The position numbers and the translations under genes were made by a program. The notes below the pieces were generated by a model. The model did not search any database. It worked only from the letters and a program-made list of their open reading frames with translations, and had not been told where the DNA came from. DNA of 39,284 nucleotides from positions 1 to 39,284 of the forward strand of contig JAABRH010000010.1 in the NCBI GenBank assembly GCA_011391015.1, in the 5' to 3' direction. How positions within the stretch are numbered: position 1 is the stretch's first letter; the number at the start of each line of letters is the position of its first letter. This DNA comes from Sulfurovum sp. GTDB taxonomy: Bacteria; Campylobacterota; Campylobacteria; Campylobacterales; Sulfurovaceae. Below are positions 1 to 8,336 of the stretch, piece after piece.

Positions 1-2762
1 AGACTATCGGCAAAAAAATGCACGATACGCTCAAAAGTGGAGACGAACTCTCTAAAAAAGAGATTATGTACCATGTTGGGCGCCCCAATGAAAGTGGATT
101 TGGACACAGAGTGCTTTACTCCATGGGTGTTGACGGACACAACTCTCACTCAAACGTATGTAGTTCGGGCGCAAGACAAGGATTGTCACAATGGTTTGGT
201 GATGACAGACCAAGTCCGGATTGGGCAAACAGTAAATTGATTTTCCTTCAGTCTTCTCACGCAGCAGATGCAGGACACTTTTTCCAACAGCATGCAGGAT
301 TTATCGCTGATGCAAGAAAAAAAGGTGCAAAACTGGTAGTTATGGATCCACGTATGTCAAACTCAGCCGGTATGGCAGACCTTTGGGTGCCGATCTGGCC
401 AGGAACAGAGGCTGCATTATATCTGTACCTTGTCAATAGAATTGTCAATGAAATAGATCCAAAAAGCCACAAAAGTTATATCAATCATGATGCTATTAAA
501 GATTGGATGAACTGGGATGTACTACTTAAAGACAAAGAATACCTAGAGTATATGGTTGCTCAAGGCTATATTTCTAAAGTGCCTACAGGTGAAACCTATG
601 AGGATTTCATCGCTTTGCTTCAAGAGATGTATAAACCCTACACGTTAGAGTTTGCAGCCAAAGAGTGTCGCGTAGACGCTAAGTCGCTAGAGAAACTTTT
701 TGAAATGTTCATCGAAGCTGAAGATAAAGTGACGACCTATTTCTGGAGAGCAGGAACAATCGGTAACCGTGGTGGTTGGATGAACGTAAGAGCGGGTGTT
801 TTGGCCTTGGCTCTTCGTGGATGTATGACAGGAGATGTCGGAAATGTAGGACAATATTATTTCCATGAAATTTTTGTAAACGCAAAAGGAGATGCTGCAA
901 CGCAGGCTGGCAAAAAACCGGGCGCAGTTGATGCATGGAATGAACTTTTGTGGCCACCAGATTTCCCACTCTCAACCAATGAGCCAAGTTATCTCTTGCC
1001 ACACCTCTTAGCGGATGAAGAGTGGCAACAAAACTGGAAAGCAAAAGGTGTCAATGTACCAACCAAATTGGCACTCTACATACCTAGAATGTATAACCCA
1101 GCGTGGATTAACCCGGATGGTTTCAGATGGATTGATATACTGAAAAATGAAAGCAAGATGGAGATGACAGTGAACCTCTCTCCAACATGGTCAGAGACAA
1201 ACTGGTACTGTGACTACATCTTGCCTACTGGTTTGGCGAGTGAAAGACATGACCAACACTCTGAAGCGACGATGCCGGCACAATGGCTATCATTCAGGCA
1301 GCCCGCACTTAGAGTGGCTTTGGAGAAAATGGGATGGGTAGCCGAGAATCCGACTCGTGCAACACTTGAAGCACATACAAAAGCAGGTCTTGGTGAAGTA
1401 TGGGAAGAGGTTGAATTTTGGGCAAATATCATGGTTCACCATGTTGACCCTGATGGTAGCCTTGGCGTGAGACAACATTGGGCAAGTAAAGAAGATCCAA
1501 GTAGACCGGTGACTATTCCTGAGTGGTATCAGGCTGTATTTGATAATGTACATCATTTGAGTGTTGAAGCAAAAAAGAACCCAAAATATGCAGGGAGCAA
1601 ATACCCTGCCTATGAAATGATGCGTGATATGGGTACATGGTTGGAAAAAGCAAATATCTATCGTCCTCAAGAAAGAGAACTTGTTGAAGAGCATGGTGCG
1701 ATTGAATCTATGGAGATCAAATTTGATCCATCTTCTATGTGGATAGATGAGAAGGGTATTGCCAGAGCAAAAGTGCTAGGTACGGACGATGAAAAAGCAA
1801 TGGGTATCAAAATGGGTGACAAAGTAGTTGCCGGATTTAATTCTCAAAGCCGTAAAATGGAGTTTTATGCATCGTGGATGAAAGACTGGAAGTGGCCTGA
1901 GTATGCGATACCGGTCTATCCAACAACTAAAGAACAACGTCAAAAAATGGTACATATCGTTTCTCAGGTACACCATGATCATATGGTAAACGAAAATGAT
2001 TTTGCACTCAATCCTATCTTTAGGTTGTCGTATAATATCCATACGCGTTCGGTGAACTCTAAACATTTGATGGAGATTTCACAAAACCATAACCCTATAT
2101 GGATAGCGACAGTTGATGCAGAAAGATTGGGTATCAAACGTGGTGACAGCATCAAAGTGACAATTTCAGATACCGTTTGTGGGCTTGAGTCTGGGTATTT
2201 TATCGCTATGGCTGTACCTACAGAGGCAGTATTGCCGGGTACTTTAGCATGTTCACACCACGCAGGTAGATGGAAACTTCAAAATGCAGTTGACATCCCT
2301 GGTTTTGATAAAAAATTGGGTGTCATGGGTGTGGGATCGCCATTGTATGAAATGACGATGGATGGCAAAATCGGTACACTCAAGCCAAAAGAGGGCATTG
2401 TATCTGGCATGATGGCAAGAAAAGACACGTGGCAGTTTAAAGAATACAACAGAGACCTTGATAATATTTGGTGGAACGGATTGAGCGGTTCATGGCAAAA
2501 TGCCGTTGCACCGGCACACCCGGATCCAATCGCATGTAACCATGCATGGCACCAAAAAGTATCGATCACGCTTGCAGGTAAAGATGAAGTGATAGGAGAT
2601 ATTTACGTCAACTATGAAAACAACTTTAAAATTTACAAAGCGTGGAGAGATGAGCTGGCTAGACCGCTTGACAGTACCAATACAACCAGAAGACCATCGC
2701 AGCTCAAACGACCAGTATGGCCGTTGACTAAAAATGCATGGTCTGTTGAGATCAAAGGGTAA
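1..2762 (+). CDS. Molybdopterin oxidoreductase catalytic subunit, 3' part (5' end outside window)
   Basis: The reading frame is open from base 3 with no start, so the N-terminal Fe-S region lies outside the window; about 919 residues are present. It belongs to the DMSO reductase superfamily of molybdo/tungsto-bis-pterin oxidoreductases. The segment with key residues NVCSSGAR (Cys48 counted from the ATG at 18) aligns with the position of the Mo-ligating Cys/Sec in formate dehydrogenase and polysulfide reductase types. It is followed by the typical stretch GAKLVVMDPRMSNSAGMADLW, and the C-terminal molydopterin-dinucleotide-binding domain includes CSHHAGRWKL. A TorD-like chaperone and a polyferredoxin follow. 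The substrate cannot be read from the sequence: formate dehydrogenase-, sulfite dehydrogenase-, polysulfide- or arsenate-type are all possible. No electron-transfer or membrane-anchor subunit lies downstream, so any partner would be upstream or encoded elsewhere. The family call is firm; the substrate is open. Confidence 0.9.
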   Translation, partial: TIGKKMHDTLKSGDELSKKEIMYHVGRPNESGFGHRVLYSMGVDGHNSHSNVCSSGARQGLSQWFGDDRPSPDWANSKLIFLQSSHAADAGHFFQQHAGFIADARKKGAKLVVMDPRMSNSAGMADLWVPIWPGTEAALYLYLVNRIVNEIDPKSHKSYINHDAIKDWMNWDVLLKDKEYLEYMVAQGYISKVPTGETYEDFIALLQEMYKPYTLEFAAKECRVDAKSLEKLFEMFIEAEDKVTTYFWRAGTIGNRGGWMNVRAGVLALALRGCMTGDVGNVGQYYFHEIFVNAKGDAATQAGKKPGAVDAWNELLWPPDFPLSTNEPSYLLPHLLADEEWQQNWKAKGVNVPTKLALYIPRMYNPAWINPDGFRWIDILKNESKMEMTVNLSPTWSETNWYCDYILPTGLASERHDQHSEATMPAQWLSFRQPALRVALEKMGWVAENPTRATLEAHTKAGLGEVWEEVEFWANIMVHHVDPDGSLGVRQHWASKEDPSRPVTIPEWYQAVFDNVHHLSVEAKKNPKYAGSKYPAYEMMRDMGTWLEKANIYRPQERELVEEHGAIESMEIKFDPSSMWIDEKGIARAKVLGTDDEKAMGIKMGDKVVAGFNSQSRKMEFYASWMKDWKWPEYAIPVYPTTKEQRQKMVHIVSQVHHDHMVNENDFALNPIFRLSYNIHTRSVNSKHLMEISQNHNPIWIATVDAERLGIKRGDSIKVTISDTVCGLESGYFIAMAVPTEAVLPGTLACSHHAGRWKLQNAVDIPGFDKKLGVMGVGSPLYEMTMDGKIGTLKPKEGIVSGMMARKDTWQFKEYNRDLDNIWWNGLSGSWQNAVAPAHPDPIACNHAWHQKVSITLAGKDEVIGDIYVNYENNFKIYKAWRDELARPLDSTNTTRRPSQLKRPVWPLTKNAWSVEIKG

Positions 2763-2773
2763 CACCTCCTTTT

Positions 2774-2800
2774 AACGCTTCTTTAAGATAAAGAAGCGTT
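2774..2800 (+). terminator. Strong hairpin after the molybdoenzyme gene
   Basis: An 11-bp perfect stem (2774-2784 with 2790-2800, arm AACGCTTCTTT) has a 5-nt loop and lies 12 bases after the stop codon. No T-run follows it, so it may be a weak terminator or an mRNA-stabilising 3' hairpin that lets the catalytic subunit be made in excess over the downstream chaperone genes. Confidence 0.55.
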
Positions 2801-2841
2801 ATTACACTGCTACAAAACTATACTATCATTAAAAGAGCACC

Positions 2842-3477
2842 ATGATAAAAGAAGAAATTGAAAATAGAATCACCTTATATGCCTTGATTTCTAGGCTGAT
2901 GATGACTGAGGTTGACAGTGCATTTTTGGATACCATTGAAAGCAATGAAGCCCTATTGTCCTTATTTCCTCACTATCAGACGTGGGAAAAACGCACCAAA
3001 TACTCGAACGAGACACTCATAGCCGAGCAGTATAATGTAGATTTTGCCAACCTATTTTTGCTAGATTTGATTCCGTATGAAAGTTTTTATACCAGAGATG
3101 ATCAAATGATCGAGAGTGGTGGAGACAATCCTGTGCTTGATCTGTATAATGAGTATGGATTTAGAGTGGAACTCGATAAAGCACGGGTAGTGAGTCCTGA
3201 TCACATTGGTGTAGAGCTTGAATTTATGTATATGCTCTGTATGGCACAACAAAGAGCCTTTGATGCCGATGATAAAGAGGGTATTTGTGAGTTGCTTGAT
3301 GTGCAAAAATCTTTTTTACAAGAACATCTTTTAGAGTGGGCACCCCTGTTTTTAATCAATGCAAAAAAAGAGTCGAGAACGCCTCTGTATCACGATGGTG
3401 CTGAGTTGACTTTAGAATTTTTATTGAGTGATTTTGAGTATATCACGCAAACACTACAAAGCCATTGTGAACATTGA
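2842..3477 (+). CDS. TorD/DmsD-family molybdoenzyme chaperone
   Basis: This 211-residue, mostly helical cytoplasmic protein belongs to the TorD family, whose members bind an apo-molybdoenzyme and assist cofactor insertion and export. Family signatures are visible: PYESFY near residue 79, the central SPDHIGVELEFMYML motif (about residues 119-133), and FLQEHLLEWAP in the C-terminal third. The length is normal for the family. The likely client is the large molybdoenzyme directly upstream. The stop codon overlaps the start of the next gene (TGATG), so it is translationally coupled to the polyferredoxin. The ATG at 2842 follows a modest purine-rich AAAAGAG. Confidence 0.88.
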   Translation: MIKEEIENRITLYALISRLMMTEVDSAFLDTIESNEALLSLFPHYQTWEKRTKYSNETLIAEQYNVDFANLFLLDLIPYESFYTRDDQMIESGGDNPVLDLYNEYGFRVELDKARVVSPDHIGVELEFMYMLCMAQQRAFDADDKEGICELLDVQKSFLQEHLLEWAPLFLINAKKESRTPLYHDGAELTLEFLLSDFEYITQTLQSHCEH

Positions 3478-4589
3478 TGCAATTAGAGTTTGATGTTAGT
3501 CTCTGCGTGAGAGCCAAAAGCAAGTTTTCGGAATGTACGAAGTGTATGGATGTGGCACCCTCAAGTATTCAGATGGTGGATAATCTTCCTACATTTGCAA
3601 ATGCTACAGGTATTGAAGCAGCCTCTTGTGTGGGGGTATGTCCTACCGAAGCCTTTTCTTTGTCCGGGTTTTCAACCACTGAGTTTTTCTTTACTTTTTT
3701 GGAATCTAAAGTAAGATACATCTCTCCAAAACTAAACGTACCGTGTTTATCGGTGTTGAGTGTGGAGCATTTGATCGCCTTGGCATTGGCAAGCGATGAA
3801 GAGATATCGTTGGATTTGAGCTCTTATGGAGAGGGAAGTGATTTGTTTGAGCATATACACGCGATGCTTGAAGAAGCCAACTTCATTCTTTCTTCCTTTT
3901 CTTCTAAACAGCTCTCAAGCAACTATGTCATAAAAACCAAATTAGGCGAGGAAGAAGACGAAACCGAAGAAGAGATTGCTTCAAGACGTGCTTTTTTAGA
4001 GACAGCCTCAATCAAGGGAGCTCTCAAGGTTAAAAAAACTTTTGATGAAGCCGTCAATGCGGATGAACTGAAACGATTTGGTTTGGATGCACAGACCATA
4101 GCAAAAATCAGAGAAAAACGCGTACCTGATAAACGTAAGATATTATTCACAGCACTCAAACGTGCAGGCCTGCCTGAAACATTTGAAATACTTCCCGAAG
4201 GAGAAGTCAGTTTTGTGTCCCAAAAATTTGTCACCGATGCCTGTACGAACTGTCAAATTTGTTACCGTATCTGTCCCAGCGGTGCTTTGAGTTCGGATGC
4301 AAAGTTTTCTCTGATTCATTTTGATGCTATGCTCTGTCTGAAGTGCCGTTTGTGTCATGATGCCTGTGAGCCCGATGCGATACAATTGCAAAGCGGTTTT
4401 GAGATCAAAGAGTTTTTTGAGCCTAGCCAGCGAACGCTTGCAACTTTTACTATCAAACGATGTATGGAGTGCGGGAACAGCTTTACCTATAGAGGCGGAG
4501 AGCAGATCTGTCCACGCTGTATGGTAGAGGAAGAAGAAGCTATGTTTCTACATGACAATGCAAAACGCATGAGAGGGGAGGAGAACTAA
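3477..4589 (+). CDS. Polyferredoxin-like 4Fe-4S protein with C-terminal zinc ribbon
   Basis: I place the start at the ATG at 3477, which overlaps the torD-like stop (TGATG), giving 370 residues. Cysteines cluster in three places. An N-terminal degenerate ferredoxin-like set comprises C10, C20, C23, C51 and C55 (the last within CVGVCP). A C-terminal classic double 4Fe-4S domain has C256-x2-C259-x2-C262-x3-C266 followed by C287-x2-C290-x2-C293-x3-C297. A CxxC...CxxC zinc-ribbon-like element has C329, C332, C345 and C348. A long acidic linker (about 155-170) joins them. No signal peptide or membrane helix is seen, so it is probably cytoplasmic. Its place next to a TorD-like gene suggests electron transfer or Fe-S/cofactor maturation for the molybdoenzyme; a dedicated redox partner is an alternative. 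Confidence 0.82.
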   Translation: MQLEFDVSLCVRAKSKFSECTKCMDVAPSSIQMVDNLPTFANATGIEAASCVGVCPTEAFSLSGFSTTEFFFTFLESKVRYISPKLNVPCLSVLSVEHLIALALASDEEISLDLSSYGEGSDLFEHIHAMLEEANFILSSFSSKQLSSNYVIKTKLGEEEDETEEEIASRRAFLETASIKGALKVKKTFDEAVNADELKRFGLDAQTIAKIREKRVPDKRKILFTALKRAGLPETFEILPEGEVSFVSQKFVTDACTNCQICYRICPSGALSSDAKFSLIHFDAMLCLKCRLCHDACEPDAIQLQSGFEIKEFFEPSQRTLATFTIKRCMECGNSFTYRGGEQICPRCMVEEEEAMFLHDNAKRMRGEEN

Positions 4590-4590
4590 A

Positions 4591-4677
4591 ATGGTACATT
4601 TTATTGAGCCTAAACGCGAAACTTCAGCGAGAGAAATTAAAGAGGGACTTTGCCCATCTTTAAGGAGAAGTCTATAA
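4591..4677 (+). CDS. 28-residue mini-ORF in the molybdoenzyme accessory operon
   Basis: A very short ORF begins at the ATG at 4591, one base after the polyferredoxin stop. It has a strong Shine-Dalgarno (GGGAGGAG, about 8 bases upstream), and its TAA stop overlaps the next gene's ATG (TAATG). It encodes a basic 28-residue peptide beginning MVHFIEPKRETSAREIKEG, with one Cys (residue 21) and no membrane segment. The good ribosome site and tight start/stop coupling argue that it is translated. It could be a genuine small protein or a coupling leader for the next gene. I recognise no family. Confidence 0.5.
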   Translation: MVHFIEPKRETSAREIKEGLCPSLRRSL

Positions 4678-5153
4678 TGTTACCGCATGAAATCAAACCC
4701 GATACAGGTCTGTGTACGATACTGGGATACAATGCACAAACAGGATACATGAGACGATACTTTAACAAAATAATGAAGCATCAGGGGCTTAATGCAACGG
4801 CAATTGCGCTTAACATCAAAGATGAGCATGTTGATTTTACCCTCTCAAGTGTCGGTAGTTCGAAAGTAACGCAGATGATGTTGGAAATAGAGTTTGCATC
4901 TAAAGCCTTGCCTTATTGTGCACAACTTAATACCTGCGCCAGCAGGGAAGGGCGTGTTGATTTTATTGAAGTGGTAGAGGGTCAAGTGTATGGCTATTGT
5001 TTGGATGATGAGGCGAAAGCCTTGTTTGAAAAACCCGAATTTTTGGATGAGCACATCATTTTTGTAGCAAAAATCATGCTCATTGCCAACAGGTGGTTCA
5101 GCGCACGTATAGATGTGGATATGATACCTGTACTCATAGGAGAAAAGGAGTGA
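4677..5153 (+). CDS. Hypothetical protein in the molybdoenzyme accessory operon (158 aa)
   Basis: The start is set at the ATG at 4677 because AAGGAG lies just upstream (about 4661-4666) and the codon overlaps the mini-ORF stop; an upstream in-frame start at 4650 would overlap that ORF and lacks a site. The 158-residue product is soluble, with no signal peptide or membrane helix. The N-terminal pattern (D-T-G-L, then ILGYNAQTG, then a helix and GLNATAIALNI) is faintly like the substrate-binding half of shikimate dehydrogenase, but the SxS motif of that enzyme is absent, so I do not assign it. The context suggests a role in maturation or use of the upstream molybdoenzyme. Confidence 0.75.
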   Translation: MLPHEIKPDTGLCTILGYNAQTGYMRRYFNKIMKHQGLNATAIALNIKDEHVDFTLSSVGSSKVTQMMLEIEFASKALPYCAQLNTCASREGRVDFIEVVEGQVYGYCLDDEAKALFEKPEFLDEHIIFVAKIMLIANRWFSARIDVDMIPVLIGEKE

Positions 5154-5158
5154 AAGAA

Positions 5159-5623
5159 ATGGACGATTTTAGAAAAGAATTTGAAAATATGAGCGCAAAA
5201 AATTTTGTTGCGCCTTCAGAAGTATGTATGGACGGTTCGTGTGAATCAGATGAGGCGGTTGATTTAAAGGATTACCCTTCTTACACTGAAGCGTTGTATG
5301 CAAAATTGGTGGCACCTTATGTAAGCGGTATTTATATCTCAAAATGGGATATCAAAAATATTGCATTAGATGCTGGCGATTCTATGGCTATTCATCCCAG
5401 AAAACGCATGTTTGAGTTGTTGATGAAGTTTGCAACCACGAAAGAAAATATGCAGTCGGTATTGGATGCATTAGAAGAGCATATGGAAGATAAGATAGAC
5501 ATCTATTCAGAATGCATAACAAAATTTCCCAGTACAGCAGTGGTATTTGAGCCCAAGATTGCTAAAGCAAGAAGAACGATTAAACTTTTTCCTCAGATTG
5601 TTGAAGAGTATTTTGAAGACTGA
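5159..5623 (+). CDS. Hypothetical protein, last gene of the molybdoenzyme accessory operon (154 aa)
   Basis: The chosen ATG at 5159 has AAAAGGAG about 8 bases upstream, at the end of the preceding gene. A GTG at 5150 is in frame but sits on top of that ribosome site. The product is a 154-residue, acidic, soluble protein with a short Cys pair in its N-terminal region (VCMDGSC) and a mainly helical remainder. No recognised domain or membrane segment is seen. The 5-base gap from the previous stop puts it in the same operon as the TorD-like chaperone and polyferredoxin. It might be an assembly factor or a small partner subunit, by position only. Confidence 0.75.
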   Translation: MDDFRKEFENMSAKNFVAPSEVCMDGSCESDEAVDLKDYPSYTEALYAKLVAPYVSGIYISKWDIKNIALDAGDSMAIHPRKRMFELLMKFATTKENMQSVLDALEEHMEDKIDIYSECITKFPSTAVVFEPKIAKARRTIKLFPQIVEEYFED

Positions 5624-5678
5624 TACGAGGCGACCTTAGCATACTTTGAGTATACTTATGATTATAACATAAAGGCAA

Positions 5679-6950
5679 ATGATGCTGAACATAAGTAAAG
5701 AAGAAGTATTGACCTACCACAAGCAAGGTAAAATTGCTATTGAACTTACCAAGCCTTGCGACACTCAGTATGAACTCTCTTTGGCCTATACGCCAGGCGT
5801 TGCCATACCCTGTCTAGAAATCCATAAAAACCCCGCTCTTTCTTTTGAATATACCAATCGTTCCAACCTTGTAGCCGTCATCTCTGATGGGTCAGCCGTA
5901 CTTGGTTTGGGAAACATAGGACCTTTGGCATCGAAGCCTGTCATGGAAGGCAAGGCGGTACTTTTTAAAAAATTTGCCCATGTGGATGCGTTTGATATTG
6001 AACTGGATGTACATAGTGTGGAGGAGATAGTCGCTGCCTGCAAAGCGATAGCGCCTACATTTGGCGGTATTAACCTTGAAGATATCGCTGCGCCGCAGTG
6101 TTTTGAGATAGAACGCTTACTGCAAGAAGCACTTGATATCCCTGTATTTCATGACGATCAGCATGGTACCGCTATCATCACCACTGCGGGACTTATCAAT
6201 GTACTTGAGCTATCAGGTAAAAAAGCAGAAGAGATAAAAATCGTCATCAACGGTGCAGGCGCAGCAGGTATCGCGTGCGCGAGGATGTACCGTGCTTTTG
6301 GAGTGAAACATATTGTGATGTGTGATTCCAAGGGAGTGGTTTCATTGGCGCGTCAAGATTTAAATACCTATAAGCAGGCTTTTGCGGTGCAAACCGATGC
6401 ACGTACATTAGAGGATGCCATAGACAATGCCGATATGTTTTTGGGCCTTTCCAAAGCAGGTACACTCAGCAAAGCAATGGTAGCCAAGATGGCACCTAAT
6501 CCTGTGATCTTTGCTTTGGCAAATCCGCTTCCTGAAATACTGCCCGAAGAGGTTGCAGAAGTAAGGGATGATGTGATTATGGCGACAGGTCGTTCGGACT
6601 ATCCCAATCAGATTAACAATGTATTGGGGTTTCCCGCTCTTTTTAGGGGTGCGCTTGATGTACGTGCACGAAAGATCACTGAAGGTATGAAGCTGGCAGC
6701 CGCATATGCCTTGGCAGCCTTGGCAAAAGAGCCTGTGCCTGCGTATGTCAAAGCTGCGTATGGTGATGATACTATTGCATATGGTCATGCACATATCATC
6801 CCACTTCCTTTCAACAAAGAAGTACTTGTTTGGGTCGCATCAGCTGTAGCCAACGCTGCATTTGAAGAGGGTGTGGCACGTATCGAGGAGTTTGATGTGG
6901 AGGTTTATAAAGAACATTTAAAGTCCAGTCTCTATACAGAGGATGTCTGA
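5679..6950 (+). CDS. NAD(P)-dependent malic enzyme
   Basis: This enzyme oxidatively decarboxylates malate to pyruvate and CO2, or runs in reverse, linking the TCA cycle to pyruvate and NAD(P)H. The 423-residue length matches the short bacterial malic enzyme without the phosphotransacetylase domain. Visible motifs are YTPGVAIPC near the N-terminus, SDGSAVLGLGNIGP, VFHDDQHGTAI (metal/substrate site), the nucleotide-binding VINGAGAAGIA, and FALANPLPEI. The start is ambiguous between adjacent ATGs at 5679 and 5682. It is separated by 55 bases from the previous operon, and the DUF2868 gene follows after 3 bases, so co-transcription with that gene is likely. In a reductive-TCA organism it may balance C3/C4 pools. 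Confidence 0.93.
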   Translation: MMLNISKEEVLTYHKQGKIAIELTKPCDTQYELSLAYTPGVAIPCLEIHKNPALSFEYTNRSNLVAVISDGSAVLGLGNIGPLASKPVMEGKAVLFKKFAHVDAFDIELDVHSVEEIVAACKAIAPTFGGINLEDIAAPQCFEIERLLQEALDIPVFHDDQHGTAIITTAGLINVLELSGKKAEEIKIVINGAGAAGIACARMYRAFGVKHIVMCDSKGVVSLARQDLNTYKQAFAVQTDARTLEDAIDNADMFLGLSKAGTLSKAMVAKMAPNPVIFALANPLPEILPEEVAEVRDDVIMATGRSDYPNQINNVLGFPALFRGALDVRARKITEGMKLAAAYALAALAKEPVPAYVKAAYGDDTIAYGHAHIIPLPFNKEVLVWVASAVANAAFEEGVARIEEFDVEVYKEHLKSSLYTEDV

Positions 6951-6953
6951 GAT

Positions 6954-8336
6954 ATGACGCTTGAATCGTATCTGGATTTTCAAAGTGTAGTAAAGGAGCA
7001 TCATTCTTCAAAAGAAGAGAGACGTGCATTTGGCATACAGCATGCAGACCTAAAAACACGACCTCTTGAGCAGATTTTATCATGGTTTGATGCCCATAAA
7101 AAAAGTGTTAAAAAACCGCTTGTGGGTAAAATCATCACTTCAGCTTTGTACAAAATCAGCCTTATACTTGGATTGGTAGCATTTTTTTTGGGATTATTTT
7201 CGGGGATCGGACTGCTCTCTTATAGCGGCAAAGAGCCTGTGAATGTGCTATATTTTATGGCTATGGTCATTATTTTGCCTCTTCTTAGCATGCTGCTGAG
7301 TCTTATTGCTATGCTAAGAGTAAAGCACTCAAGCGAGGTTTTGGTGCATCTCTCACCCGCTTTTTGGATGGAGCAGATCCTCTCTGTGTTGTTGAAAAAG
7401 AGAGGAAAGAAAGTACAAGAGATGGTCATCGATCCCCTGCTTGCAAACTGGGTAGTTATAAAGCGTTCCCAGTTGCTTGCTTTGTTGTTCTCTTTTGGTT
7501 TACTGTTGGCTCTAGTGGCAACGGTGGTTACCAAAGATATCGCTTTTTCATGGAGTACCACACTGCATATTGATGCAAAAACCTTCTATGATTTTTTGTA
7601 TGCCGTTGCCCTGCCTTGGAGAGATCTCTTTTCTTCAGGTGTGCCCTCACTTGAGCTGATTGAGCAGAGTCACTATTTTAGGCTGGGAAATAGTTTGGAT
7701 AAAACCATGATTCAGCATCCTGCCTTGCTGGGGGAGTGGTGGAAGTTTTTGGCATTGGCTACGATTTTTTATGCACTTTTTTTGCGTTTATTGCTCTTTA
7801 TGACAGCTTTTTTAGGACTGCGTGTAGCGCTAAAACAAGCTATTTTGAGTCTTGAAGAGGCAAAAATACTGCTTGAGGAGATGAATGAGCCTATCATCAC
7901 AAGCCATGCGATAGAGCCTGAGGCAGGTTTGTCTACAGCTGAAGGTAAGTATGAAAAAACTGTTCTTACTTTAGTGCCTTCTTATGATGCGGTGTATGGC
8001 TGGTACATATCCCAAGAGCAGCTCTTGTTGCTCTGTGAGAGTGTTGGTGTGAGGGCATCACACTGCATTGAGGCGGGTGCTCTGATGCCTTTAGCCAAAG
8101 AGGGTGAAATCCAAGATAAAAGTAAAGTAGAGGTACTTTGTTTTGTGAGAGCTTGGGAGCCTCCGACGATGGAAATAGTGGATTTTCTTACTGAACTTTC
8201 TTGCAGAGCAGACAAAGTCATCGTTGTTCCCGTTGGAACGCTTGAAAATCAGTATCGTGCTACGCCCAAAGAACTAGATGTGTGGGATAGAAAACTCACT
8301 GTGTTGAACCATGATAAGATATGGCTGAAACGATGA
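6954..8336 (+). CDS. DUF2868 family inner-membrane protein
   Basis: This 460-residue protein has about four predicted membrane segments (near residues 66-90, 98-122, 172-194 and 263-288) and a soluble C-terminal domain. Its pattern and its overlap with a DUF3482 GTPase fit the DUF2868 family, which in many Proteobacteria is encoded directly before such a GTPase. Its biochemical role is unknown. The last 16 bases overlap the GTPase start, implying coupled translation, and the two products probably act together at the inner membrane. It starts 3 bases after the malic enzyme stop. Confidence 0.8.
   Translation: MTLESYLDFQSVVKEHHSSKEERRAFGIQHADLKTRPLEQILSWFDAHKKSVKKPLVGKIITSALYKISLILGLVAFFLGLFSGIGLLSYSGKEPVNVLYFMAMVIILPLLSMLLSLIAMLRVKHSSEVLVHLSPAFWMEQILSVLLKKRGKKVQEMVIDPLLANWVVIKRSQLLALLFSFGLLLALVATVVTKDIAFSWSTTLHIDAKTFYDFLYAVALPWRDLFSSGVPSLELIEQSHYFRLGNSLDKTMIQHPALLGEWWKFLALATIFYALFLRLLLFMTAFLGLRVALKQAILSLEEAKILLEEMNEPIITSHAIEPEAGLSTAEGKYEKTVLTLVPSYDAVYGWYISQEQLLLLCESVGVRASHCIEAGALMPLAKEGEIQDKSKVEVLCFVRAWEPPTMEIVDFLTELSCRADKVIVVPVGTLENQYRATPKELDVWDRKLTVLNHDKIWLKR

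Noticed and set aside
709-1044. Minus-strand ORF of 111 residues within the molybdoenzyme gene
   Set aside because: Low-complexity, His/Leu-rich translation opposite a clearly coding frame; shadow of the real gene.
4650-4676. Upstream ATG for the 158-residue protein (adds nine residues)
   Set aside because: It lies inside the mini-ORF and has no ribosome site, whereas the ATG at 4677 has AAGGAG.
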